Assembly: GCF_027409185.1 (NCBI RefSeq)
Contig: NC_084462.1
Span: forward strand, 40,186,679-40,250,678
Direction of reading: 5' to 3'
Length of the DNA stretch: 64,000 nucleotides
From: Cynocephalus volans
Lineage: Eukaryota > Chordata > Mammalia > Dermoptera > Cynocephalidae
In this document: positions 1 to 8,954 of the stretch, one piece after another
How the letters are laid out: each line of letters starts with the position of its first letter
How positions within the stretch are numbered: position 1 is the first letter of the stretch
Made by a program: the position numbers and the translations under genes
The notes under the pieces: model-generated
Told to the model about the DNA's origin: nothing
What the model saw: only the letters and a program-made list of their open reading frames with translations
Databases searched by the model: none

Positions 1-835
1 ATAAGGAACTCAAACAACTTAACAGTGAAAATCCATGTAACCCAATTTTAAAATGGGCAGAAGAGCTGAATAGGCATTTCTCAAAGGAAAATATATAAAT
101 GGCCAGCAGACACATGAAAAAAATGCTCAACATCACTCAGCATCAGGGAAATGCAAATCAAAACCACACTGAGATACCATCTCGCCCAGTTATACTGGCC
201 AGTATCAAAAATACAGAGAATGACCAAAGGTAGTGAGGATGTGGAGAAATGGGAACGCTTCTACACTGTTGGTGGGACTATAAATTAATAAAGCCGTTAT
301 GGAAAACAGTATAGAGATTCCTCAAACAACTACAGATAGAAGCTACCATATGATCCAGCAGTCCCATTGCTGGGTATATGCCAAAGGAATGGAAATCATC
401 ATGTCAAAGGGACACCTGCAATCCCATGTTTATTGAAGCTCTATTTACAATAGCCAAAAGTTGGAAACAACCAAAATGTCCATCGACAGATGACTGGATA
501 AGGAAAATGTGGTATATCTACACCATGGAATACTACTCTCCCATAAGAAGGAATGAAATTCTGCCATTTGTAGCAACATGGATGAACTTAGAGAAAATTA
601 AGTTAAGTGAAATAAGGCAGTTACAGAAAGAAATATTGTATGTCCTCACTTATAATTGGTAGCTGAAAAAATAAAAAAAGAAAGATACAACAATCCCAGT
701 AATTTGTAGAACTTTCCTCAAAAGGAGAGAATGGAACTTAAGGCCACCAGAGCTAAGAGGGGGGGAGGTTAGGGAGGAATTGGTAAAGCACCACAAAAAA
801 TGTTTACATTGTATTATGATAAAATTAAAAATATA
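1..835 (+). mobile_element. LINE-1, 3' end of ORF2 plus 3'UTR, cut by the window edge
   Basis: Sense L1 sequence begins in the last part of ORF2 (AAATGGGCAGAAGAGCTGAA, then CATCAGGGAAATGCAAATCA). It runs through the conserved C-terminal segment (94 open codons from 378, reading [18 protein letters not shown]) into an A/G-rich 3'UTR ending near TATTATGATAAAATTAAAAA. Frameshifts and stops break ORF2 upstream of 378. The same 3' end occurs, better preserved, near 23830 and 53140-54200. It is a dead copy; its 5' part lies outside the window. Confidence 0.88.
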
Positions 836-879
836 TATGTGAACTTAAAACATTTGAGATCATTGTATAAATTTGTACA

Positions 880-1178
880 CTGTTTATTAATTGCATTGAA
901 TAATTGTTAATTTTTAGGTGTGATAATGGTAATGTGGTTATATTTTAAAGAGCCTTTTACAGAGATATTGAAATATTTATGTATAAAATACTATGTTGTT
1001 TGGGATTTATTTCAGAATATTTTGGGGCGGGGGCTGGAAATGGAGGAGTAGGAGAAACAGGGTTGTCTGAGTTGATAATTGTCATACCTGAGTGACAGGT
1101 ACATTGGCATTAATTACAGTATACTCTTCCATCTACTTTTGTACGTATTTAAATTTTTTCATTGAAAAAGATTTTTGA
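880..1178 (+). mobile_element. Old L1-type 3' end (family uncertain)
   Basis: GGTGTGATAATGGTAATGTGG, then GAGTTGATAATTGTCATACC and a terminal TTCATTGAAAAAGATTTTT, resemble the 3' end of a eutherian-wide old L1-like repeat. Diverged relatives sit at 12800-13035 and 16640-16905 in the same orientation. The family name is not certain. Confidence 0.45.
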
Positions 1179-3784
1179 AATCTATACCATCACTTTATTC
1201 TGTATTCTGCTTGTCAGTCAGCCTAAAAATCTAAGCTGAAGAGTATAGAGTTTGGGGCATTGAGGTGGCACTCACGATTTTTAGTGTCCCCTTTCTCATG
1301 TCAGTTAAACCGCCCAGAGCCTGCCCTGGCCCTGAGAGCCAGCACGGGGCCAGCCGTGGCCCCTGGACAGAAGGTGCCCCTCCCGCCTATGGCACCTGCT
1401 GTACAGGCGGAATGGGCCCAGCACCACAGGGGCGCCTCCCTCCCAGCCTCGAGTCCAAGCACTGGGTTCTGGCACTGGCCACTGTCACCTGTGGGGCGTT
1501 CCTCAGTTCCCACAAAGACTCAGCACCAGGGGCAGACAAAGAGTGAAACGGCCCTGCAGCGATGGGAGGAACTTCCATCTGCCACCAGACGTGCTGGTGG
1601 CCACTTCTGTTTGTTATTCGTGTGAGCCTGTCTGTCTCCGTCTTGCCAGGCTCTCTTCTTTTTTATTTTTTAAACAAAAATCAAGATTTTAATATCACCG
1701 TGGGCCAGCAGTTCTTAACATTGTTAGTGATAAAATATTCCTGTCCTATAAAATCTTCTGTTAGTCTAAGTTCAAAACAATTTCTACTATTCTTGCTAAG
1801 TTTTTATAACACAATATATGTGTAAGGTTTGAATTAGCCAGTTTTTAAATTACACATCCTGTGATAGGCACTGCAGTCAAGCTCTCTTCTTACTCCCACT
1901 CTCTGGCTGTCTTCCCTCCCCTCCTCACCCAGGCCTTTTTAGGTTGAATTTCCTGGAGAAATTGTTTTGTTGCAGCCAAAACCACTCTTAGACCCACCTT
2001 TATCTGCAGCTTGTGTTGTGGCGTTAAGTGGAGTCCTATATGTGACCAGGATTTGGACATGATCACGTGCTCTGTGCATGCAGGTGCATGGCAGAGCCAA
2101 ATGCCACAGAACCCATGCTCCTGTGTGGAAAGTCACTTGGCTCTCTGAACTTTCCTCTGAACCATGGAAATGCCCTGGGAGATATGTTCCACTAATGTTT
2201 CCACAAAACCCACAAAATTTCCACAAGAAAAAAATTTTCCACAGAAACCTGTGTCCTCAAGTTCACCACGCTTGCCCGACATCACGATGGTGGCTCACAA
2301 GGACATGCTGAGCAGGCTCTCAGAAGGGGTCAAGTCAATGTCCAAGTCAAGATGTCAGTTCAGCCACCCATGGGGTCCCTACGTCCGTGAGCAGCAGGAA
2401 TGGCAGAGGGCAGGTTCTCAACACCCACAACACATTGTTTAATTGTTTTGAATCTGTATTAGTAATGATGGTGATAATAGTGCGTGGTTTGGGGTACCAT
2501 CCCATTTCATCCTGATGGCAGTTCGGAGAGGCAGGGATGTTTTCACCCTTGTCATGCGGATGAGTACACTGAGGCTCCAAGAAGTGAATGGACTTGCTCA
2601 AGTCATGTGGCGAGGACACAGCAGGGGACTTGCACCCAGCCAAGCCGTGGCTCCCAAGCCTGCACTTGACCCCAGGCCTGGTCTCTGTTCCTTCATCCCT
2701 GTGTTCCGTGTGCTGTGTCACCAGACAGACCTGGGTGAGCTCCTGCTCCCCACGGACTTGCACGACCGGTGCCTGAGACTGGCCCTCTCTGGACGTGTCT
2801 CTCCACTGTTACGTGTGATCACTCAGCCTGCCAGTCCCTCTGAGCCTGAGGCAGAAGGAAGAACAGTCATGCTGAGCCTGCCTTCAGTGAAAATGTTGCT
2901 ATTTTGTTCATCAAGGACTTTTGTGATTTTTAAAAAATATAGCATAAAAATAGTGTTTATCTTGGTGTCTGAGTGTTTTTGCACCCCTGCAGGTTTTGCA
3001 CCTGAGTCCCAGCCCTGCAGTGTGCCAAGCACTGTGACACCTGGAGAACAGAAGGAGACTAAAGAGATTCGAGCTCACAGGCACTGGCTCTCTGCATGCC
3101 AGGCGTTGACTGCCCCGCCTGCTGTGCTGGGGTAGAGGGCAGCCTCTGGGCACTCCTGCCCCACAGTCTTCCTCTCTGTCCCTGCTGGTGGGACACAAGC
3201 CTCTGCCCCTGGCCCCAGCCTCGTTCTTCACCCACCCCATTTTGTCCCCTTCCAGTCTCTGGCTATAACATCTGCAGACAAATATGGTATAGGCATGTTT
3301 TATCCAGGCTCCATGGAAGCAGAAGTTAATGAAAAATAGATCCTGGGGCAATTTTGGTCTTGATCCTGCAGTTTTGCTCTGTCTGTCTAGACCCGTTCCT
3401 CCACTCACAGCCTCCTGGATGCAGCAGCCAGTCTCTGAGGCCTGCGTCTACATGTGCATCTGTCTATGCTCACAGAAGCTTGTGGAGAGGCTCAAGAGGC
3501 TTAGAGTTCCCACATGGTCCCCACGTTAGTGGCCTAAGCAGACAGCAGCCAGTGAGTGCTGGCTGCCTGAGCGATGAAAGAATGCAGCAGCATCGGGGAC
3601 AGGACAGAAGACGGTGTTGAAGGCAGGAGCCCCATCCAGCAACGACACTCTGGGGTCCTGAGCCACAGCGCTAGAGGTGGGCCCCTGCTTTCCACCAGAA
3701 GCTGTCTGGTGGTGCCAGTTCTGTTGCTCAATGGAGACCTGGGAAGATGAGGGTAGCCTCAGTGTCCCTGTGGAGAGTTCAGTA
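1179..3784. other. Intronic sequence without a recognisable gene; one MIR
   Basis: Mostly single-copy-looking, moderately GC-rich sequence. A 206-codon frame (2515-3135, +) and a 138-codon frame (2347-2763, -) are open but overlap a MIR and resemble no protein I know. I treat them as chance frames. No exon signal, CpG island or RNA gene is visible. Confidence 0.5.
2490..2670 (-). mobile_element. MIR SINE fragment
   Basis: ACACTGAGGCTCCAAGAAGTG followed by CTTGCTCAAGTCATGTGGC is the reverse complement of the MIR core (CCTCAGTTTCC / TGGGCAAGT). Diverged and truncated. Confidence 0.6.
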
Positions 3785-3955
3785 ATAGTACTTATTGAGC
3801 ATATATCTGGACCAGTACATTTCATGCACTAATTCCTTAAAATTTCATAGCACTATGAGGTGCTATTATTATTCTAATTCTACCAATGAGGAAACTGAGG
3901 CACAGAGAGGTGAAATAGTATACCCAAGGTCACGCAGACTGTAAGTGGTGGGGAC
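3785..3955 (-). mobile_element. MIR SINE
   Basis: GAGGAAACTGAGGCACAGAG, then CCCAAGGTCACGCAGACTG and TAAGTGGTGG are the textbook antisense MIR core, preceded by CTTATTGAGCATATATCTGG. Confidence 0.8.
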
Positions 3956-4156
3956 CAATAGCTGAGCCAAGCCCTTACCCACAGTGAACTACCTCTCATA
4001 AGGCAGAGTCACAGTGAGAACAGCTGACACACCCCTTGCCCCAGGGCAGGTGAGACCCTCAGAGATGGTCTGTCCAGGGGCCAGGATGCACCTCACACTG
4101 TTAGAAGCAGCTGAGTGGGTGCTTTGGGCCAACGATGGAGGTGGAAAAGCTCAGCA

Positions 4157-4170
4157 GCGCCCTCTGGGGA
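4157..4170 (-). promoter_or_regulatory. CTCF-like motif
   Basis: The minus strand reads TCCCCAGAGGGCGC, matching 12 of 14 positions of the CTCF core CCASYAGRKGGCRS. It is in single-copy sequence about 3 kb upstream of the first coding exon. Motif match only. Confidence 0.35.
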
Positions 4171-4410
4171 TAGCGGTGCCAGAGAGGCCGAGGTGGCCAG
4201 AAGCTGGTGTCCCTGCTGGCCCCCAAATCATCATGGGGATGAATATGAGGTCTTGGTGATGGTGGTGTTGTTAGGGCTAATAAGTATATCTTGAAGCAGA
4301 TATGGGCAGTAGCTTTTTCCACAGTTCATTTTAAGTCCACCCTTGAGTCTCTGTCTGCAGTAAGGATGAGTTACAGAGGAGGCGATGTGGGCACAAATCT
4401 TCATGCCCAC

Positions 4411-4545
4411 GGGCCAAGCCCGTGGCGCACTCGGTAGAGTGCTGCGCTGGGAGCGCGGCGACGCTCCCGCCGCGGGTTCGGATCCCATATAGGAATGGCC
4501 GGTGCACTCACTGGCTGAGTGCCGGTCACGAAAAAAAAAAAAAAA
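4411..4545 (+). mobile_element. t-SINE (CYN-type, tRNA-derived), monomer with perfect TSD
   Basis: A tRNA-derived SINE with A box TGGCGCACTCGG (4423-4434) and B box GGTTCGGATCC (4475-4485), then ATATAGGAATGGCCGG and GAGTGCCGGTCACG before an A tail. The 16-bp duplication AAATCTTCATGCCCAC flanks it at 4395-4410 and 4546-4561, so insertion by target-primed reverse transcription is clear. Short, with no extra 3' domain. This family is, to my knowledge, restricted to colugos and identifies the host. Confidence 0.95.
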
Positions 4546-4624
4546 AAATCTTCATGCCCACACTGGTGAACACTTGTCAAATTCACAGCATGGCAGCCTG
4601 GTTTATGTGTAAAGTGACCAAGAC

Positions 4625-5095
4625 TGCGTGATTCACAGTAGCCAAAAGGTGGGAACACCCCAAGTGTCTATTGACATGAGTGGATACACAAAATGTGGTC
4701 TGTGTGCACAATGGACTGTTACTCAGCCTTAGAAAGGAAGGAGATTCTGACACATGCTACAATATGGGGGTCGAGGACATGATGTAAGTGAAATAAGCCA
4801 GTCACAAAAGACAAATACTGGGTGCTTCCACTTATATGAGGTACGTGGAGCCATTGCATTCATAGGGACAGAAGAAAGAATGGTGGTGGCCGGGTCTGGG
4901 GTAGTGAGGAACAGGGAGTTGTGTTTAATGAGCACAAGGTTTCAGTTTGGGAAGATGAAAAATTCTGGAGATGGAGGTGGTGATGGTTGCACAGCAATGT
5001 GAAGAGGCTTAATGCCGCTGACCTGCACACCTGAACCATGGTTTAAATGGTACATTTCATGTGGTGTGTATGTCACCACAGTAGCTGAGATTAAA
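4625..5095 (+). mobile_element. Old L1 (L1M-type), 3' end
   Basis: Diverged ORF2 C-terminus (CAGTAGCCAAAAGGTGGGAA, ATGGACTGTTACTCAGCCTT) runs into the typical L1M 3'UTR: GTTTCAGTTTGGGAAGATGA, GGTGATGGTTGCACAGCAAT and CACCTGAACCATGGTTTAAA, ending near GTCACCACAGTAGC. Confidence 0.85.
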
Positions 5096-5877
5096 TGTTT
5101 ACTAGTAAAGTTTGAGACCACTTTGCACTGGGAAAGTGAGGTACAGGTGCTTGCTAAAGAAAGAGAAGTGGGGACGTCATCATCAGGCCCCTTCGTGTGG
5201 GAACCAGTGGGCAGGCGGGCGAGCACCTGTGGGACCCAGAGGCAGAGGGTGTGCCTCGGGCAGCTGGCTGTGGCCCTGTGCAGCCTCCTGTGCCCAGAAG
5301 TAAAGCCAACAGCCTCAGCCCAAGGGTAAGAAGAGTAACATGCCCTTCTCCTCTGATTTGTCCCCCAGTTGGCGGTGACAAGAGAAGAGGCTCTCCCAGC
5401 AGAGGCCCTGGCACATGGAGAGAAGGAAAAAGGCGATTTCCTAATTGGTACCATATACATCAGTTCAAATAATTTTCTTATTTTCTAGCCACACCAGCCA
5501 AAACGTGTACCCAAGTATGAGCCATGTGCAAGATGGTGCAATCACAATGAACATCTCTGTGGTTACGCAGCTCCCCACCTGAGACCCTCACTCCTCACAG
5601 TCTTGCGTGTTAGATAAGCTTATTCCTTCCATCCTCACGGAGGCACAGGTGGGCTCAGGGAGCTGAAACACCATATCACAGCTAATCAGGGCCAGAGTGG
5701 GGGCTCACACAAGGCCAGTTTTCCCAGCTCTAAAGCACCAGTGACTGACACAGAAACTACCCCCCTGAGCAAAGCCTATCCCAGTATTTATCTCCAAAGA
5801 AGGAACAGAGTTAAATTCACCCGCAGTATGTAAAATTAATTACATAAGTGCTGGTATAAAATTTTCCAACATCTATA
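5096..5877. other. Intronic sequence; probable MIR at about 5590-5740 (-)
   Basis: 5110-5540 is single-copy-looking, GC-rich sequence with overlapping chance frames. 5590-5740 resembles antisense MIR (GCACAGGTGGGCTCAGGGAG...CATATCACAGCTAATCAGGG) but is poorly preserved. No gene signal seen. Confidence 0.4.
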
Positions 5878-6095
5878 CTGGAGTCAGCAAACTTTTTCTG
5901 TAAAGGTCCAGGTAGTAAATCTTTTCAGTTTTGTTGGCCTTGTAATCTCTGTTTTAATAGTCAACTCAGCCATGTGCAGAAGCAGCCACAGACAGTATGT
6001 GAATGAATGGGTGTGGATGTGTTTCAATAAAACTTTATTTACAAAAGCAGGTGGTAGACCATCTTTGGCCCACGGGCCATAATTTGCCAACCCCT
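5878..6095 (+). mobile_element. MER-type MITE with imperfect TIRs (DNA transposon remnant)
   Basis: It opens CTGGAGTCAGCAAACTTTTT and closes ATAATTTGCCAACCCCTT, whose reverse complement matches the opening, so the termini are inverted repeats. The interior holds CAATAAAACTTTATTTACAA and TGGCCCACGGGCCA. It is one of the most common short non-autonomous DNA elements of eutherians, hAT-like to my eye; I do not recall its exact name. A 3' remnant is at 16424 and an interrupted copy at 31355-33452. Confidence 0.75.
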
Positions 6096-6702
6096 TACCT
6101 ACACAAACACCAGGATGCGTTTGCTCTTTATCAGCCATGACTGGGCACCTGCCACTGGCCCCAGCGCTATTGACTGGCATGAGCCACTCTCATATGTGAT
6201 GTGAGGGTTGCCCTGCCTGGCAAGTGGCTGCTACACTCAGCCCGTGGTCAGCTGGACACCCTTGTGTCCTCTGACCGGGATTGTTCTGCCTGGGAAATCT
6301 GACTTCTGTATGAATCTTGTTTGATTGTTACTGTGAGTATGACTACTCTTAAAGAGCCAGCAGACAGCTGCACAGTCATCTTCAGCGTTTGGTATTTCAG
6401 TCAACTGTGGACTAACCTGGAGTCTCTCCTGAGAGCCAGGTGAGGGGCAAGGACTGAGGTGGATGGGGTGTTGACGGAGCCATAATTGGGATGTGGTGGG
6501 TAACGTGATTACATTGTGGAAGTGGTACGTGTCTGTATGACTCAGAAGAGGATTAGAAATCTAGTAACTTCAATGAATCTCACAAATGTACTCAGGTCTT
6601 TGAAACTTAAAAATAATCCAGTCTCTTTTTCTCCCATCGGTTGATATTGGAATGGACATAATGTTAGATCAGAAGTACTAGAATTGGTGATGACCCCTTG
6701 CC
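6096..6702. other. Intronic sequence, nothing recognised
   Basis: No coding frame of interest, RNA gene or confident repeat seen between the MITE and the LTR. Confidence 0.4.
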
Positions 6703-6992
6703 TTAGTCCATTCAGACTGCTATAACAAAATACCATAGACTGGGTGGCTTTTGAACAACAGAGATTTATTTCTCACAGTTCTGGAGGCTGGGATGTCTAA
6801 GATCAAGGTGCCAGCAGATCTGGTGTCAGGTGAGGGCCAGCTTTCTTGTTGTAGAAGGCATCTTCTTTCTGTGTCCTCACATAGTGGGAGGGGTGAGGGA
6901 ACTCTCTGGGGCCTCTTTCATAAGGTCACTAATCACCTCCCAATGGATTTGGGGGGACACAAACATTCAGATCATAGTCCCCCGTCTCTCAC
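6703..6992 (-). mobile_element. MaLR solo LTR (MST/MLT1-type), internally deleted
   Basis: CCTTAGTCCATTCAGACTGC, TATAACAAAATACCATAGAC and TTATTTCTCACAGTTCTGGA are the antisense start of an MST/MLT1 LTR. The far end keeps TTTGGGGGGACACAAACATT. At about 290 bp it is shorter than the usual 370-430 bp. It ends 200 bp upstream of the first OTUD7A coding exon. Confidence 0.82.
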
Positions 6993-7192
6993 ATGGCACG
7001 CACAGAGAGATGATATTTCAGTTTGACTTTTGTGATATCATGTCTTGCATGAAGAATGACAGTTGCCTCAAACCAGTTCAGAGCCGTACAAGGTGCAAAT
7101 GGCTCCTTCTCCCTGCTGAGCCCCGCATGTGTTGCTGCTCGCGTCTCCACTCCCAGCACTCGGTGAGATGCCTTTTCTCTTCTTCCCCGCAG

Positions 7193-7347
7193 ATGGATGG
7201 TCTCTAGCCTGCTTCCAAACCCTGCCTCGGCTGGGTGTTGGGTGGCACTTCTGCGTGATCACATGACTCTTGATATGGACGCAGTCCTGTCAGACTTTGT
7301 TCGGTCCACAGGGGCAGAACCTGGTCTGGCCAGAGACCTGCTGGAAG
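7193..7347 (+). CDS. OTUD7A: OTUD7A first coding exon (start codon at 7197; N-terminal part of UBA-like domain)
   Basis: OTUD7A (Cezanne-2) is an OTU-family cysteine deubiquitinase preferring K11-linked chains. This exon encodes residues 1-50 plus one base of codon 51. The translation opens [15 protein letters not shown] and runs through [20 protein letters not shown] to DLLEG, which is OTUD7A as I remember it. The paralogue OTUD7B lacks the first 22 residues and starts at the equivalent of Met23 (7263). The region [10 protein letters not shown]...ARDLLEG forms the first helices of the UBA-like ubiquitin-binding domain. A pyrimidine-rich tract (7171-7190) precedes acceptor AG 7191-7192, and donor G|GTAAGG starts at 7348. 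The exon ends in phase 1. The exon could in principle extend upstream as a first exon, but the acceptor is good. An out-of-frame ATG at 7193 overlaps the true start. Compared with the human protein from memory, residues 5-22 vary while 23-50 look invariant. Gene assignment is strong; the start is inferred from homology. Confidence 0.93.
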
Positions 7348-8090
7348 GTAAGGCCACCTCCTCCTCTCCCTACCCCGTGCTCTCGGGCATAATACCTTCT
7401 GACCGGTGACAAAAGATAACAAGATTTCTGTTACCTGACAGTGGTACTACTTGGCTTCTTTCAAAGTAAAGAAAGTGTTGATGTTGGAGATGAAATTATT
7501 TTCATTATTCTTGACTTTATTTTGGGTATGAAGAGATTGCCCAACTTCCTACAGTCAAAGTGCATAAGGCACTAATTAGGGTTTGCCTTGAGTTAAATTT
7601 TATAGCTATTGAGTCAAAGTTTATCAATGGTCAATTTCTTAAGAAAATATATTCAGTGGGGCAGAAATTTTAGGACACTCAAGAGAATGATTTTATTGGA
7701 GCCCTTAGCTTCTTATCTCTGTCTTAGCTCGGACAAAAATACTTTAGGCCAAAGATTTTGGAGAAAAAACTACCTAGAAGCCAGTAAAGTAGTTGGGAAT
7801 AATTCACAAGCAAGAAAACAACATTCATCCTCAGTCTTCTCAAGGAGATATCATCTGCTACATGAAAAATGTGCACTGTCCACATATATGATGTTTTCAG
7901 GTATTTATTCAGCTACAATCATAATGAACTAAAAATTAAAGTTTAGTTTCCGTCTCTAAGATGAGTTTACTTTGCATATTTTTTTTCGTGTGGTGGTGGT
8001 ATGAGGAGAAGAGGTGGGAAGAGCCAGTCACAGCTTTTCAGGACACTCAGGTGTGTGAGAGAAGAGAATTTTTTAATGACTAAAAATGAC
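7348..8090. other. Intron start, nothing recognised
   Basis: AT-rich single-copy-looking sequence downstream of the donor. A 107-codon frame (7609-7932, +) has no recognisable similarity and no splice context, and is taken as chance. Confidence 0.4.
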
Positions 8091-8272
8091 TTTTGTTTGT
8101 TTGTTTGTTTGTTTTTTGTTTGTGACCGGTAAGGGGATCGCAACCCTTGGCTTGGTGTCGCCCACACCACGCTCAGCCAGTGAGTGCACCGGCCATCCCT
8201 ATATAGGATCCGAACCCACGGCCTCGGCGCTCCCAGCGCTGCACTCTCCGGAGTGAGCCACGGGTTTGGCCC
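8091..8272 (-). mobile_element. t-SINE, extended (partly dimeric) form
   Basis: Reverse complement of the t-SINE body: A box at 8248-8260, B box GGTTCGGATCC at 8207-8217. This copy continues past CACTGGCTGAG into a second module with GGTGTGGGCGACACC and GGTTGCGATCCCC (8133-8145), the latter resembling a second B box, before CGGTCAC and a tail of (CAAA) units. AAAATGAC duplicates flank it at 8083-8090 and 8273-8280. It looks like the body plus part of a second tRNA-like unit, so at least two length classes exist here. Confidence 0.92.
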
Positions 8273-8954
8273 AAAATGACACTATTTTTAATGACACTTT
8301 GCCTCAAGTGTATAAACTGCAATTTGTAGAGTTAGCGCACACTTGGTCAAGCATTATACGTCACAGCGTTTCTTTAAGTCACTGTAGGAAAATATGAATT
8401 ATTGTACATTCACCCAAGTGGAAACAACCGTTGGATTCTTTGGAAAATTAAGAACCACCCGTTAGAGGATTATGAGAAAGCGGCGATGGCCATAGCATAG
8501 TTTGAAAATGTCCGTCAACTTCCCAGAATTCCAGACAAGCTCCAGGTTTACCATAAAATATGCTCAGAGGATTATTGTGGTCAATGTGAATCAAATGGGG
8601 CTTGTCACCTCCCACCGTGGTGTCACAGGGCGCCCTCTGCCGGCGCCCGCTGGTGGCGCGTTTGGTGAGCAGCGCGGGAGGCGGGTTCCAGAGCCGGGCT
8701 GTGCGGCGCGGGGCAGACCATTTTACTTCCCTTAACCTCAGTTTCTTCCTGTAATCTGAGCCTAACCTGCTTACGAGATGATTGTGAATATCAGAATCTG
8801 TGACGTAAAATTCCTAGTGAGGCATGCGGTATGCAGCCAACGCTCCAAAAACAGCAGATCAGGCTTGTGGTTGCTGTCGTCCTCACCAGTGCTGACGTCG
8901 CTATTAGTTTCCAGACAGCATGAAATAGAAAGCAAGACTTGTCATCTCTTTTCT
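8273..8954. other. Intronic sequence with a short CpG-rich patch (8620-8720) and a MIR remnant
   Basis: 8280-8600 shows nothing recognisable. 8620-8720 is a small CpG-dense patch carrying the CTCF-like pair listed separately. 8725-8830 resembles sense MIR (CTTAACCTCAGTTTCTTCCT). Confidence 0.45.
8630..8656 (-). promoter_or_regulatory. Two adjacent CTCF-like motifs in the same orientation
   Basis: On the minus strand 8643-8630 reads CCGGCAGAGGGCGC and 8656-8643 reads CCACCAGCGGGCGC. Each matches the CTCF core CCASYAGRKGGCRS at 13 of 14 positions. They share one base, lie in a CpG-dense patch and sit 1.3 kb inside the intron after the first coding exon. Binding is inferred from the motif only; the CpG content suggests methylation-sensitive use. 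Confidence 0.5.

Noticed and set aside
2515..3135. 206-codon frame on +
   Set aside because: Overlaps an antisense MIR, unlike any protein I know, and is matched by open frames on the other strand.
4411..4545. A tRNA gene, because of good A and B boxes
   Set aside because: No cloverleaf with acceptor stem; flanked by TSDs with an A tail, so it is a tRNA-derived SINE. The same holds for 8091 and 17970.
7155..7170. Donor-like CACTCG|GTGAGA just upstream of the OTUD7A coding exon
   Set aside because: Using it would leave an intron of about 30 bases to the acceptor at 7192, too short to splice.
7193..7347. Assignment to OTUD7B instead of OTUD7A
   Set aside because: The 22 residues before MTLDMDA and the second-exon residues [18 protein letters not shown] fit OTUD7A; OTUD7B starts at the later Met and differs after KNWD.
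8620..8720. A CpG-island promoter for an intronic transcript
   Set aside because: CpG-dense for only about 100 bp; no initiator, TATA or supported downstream exon.
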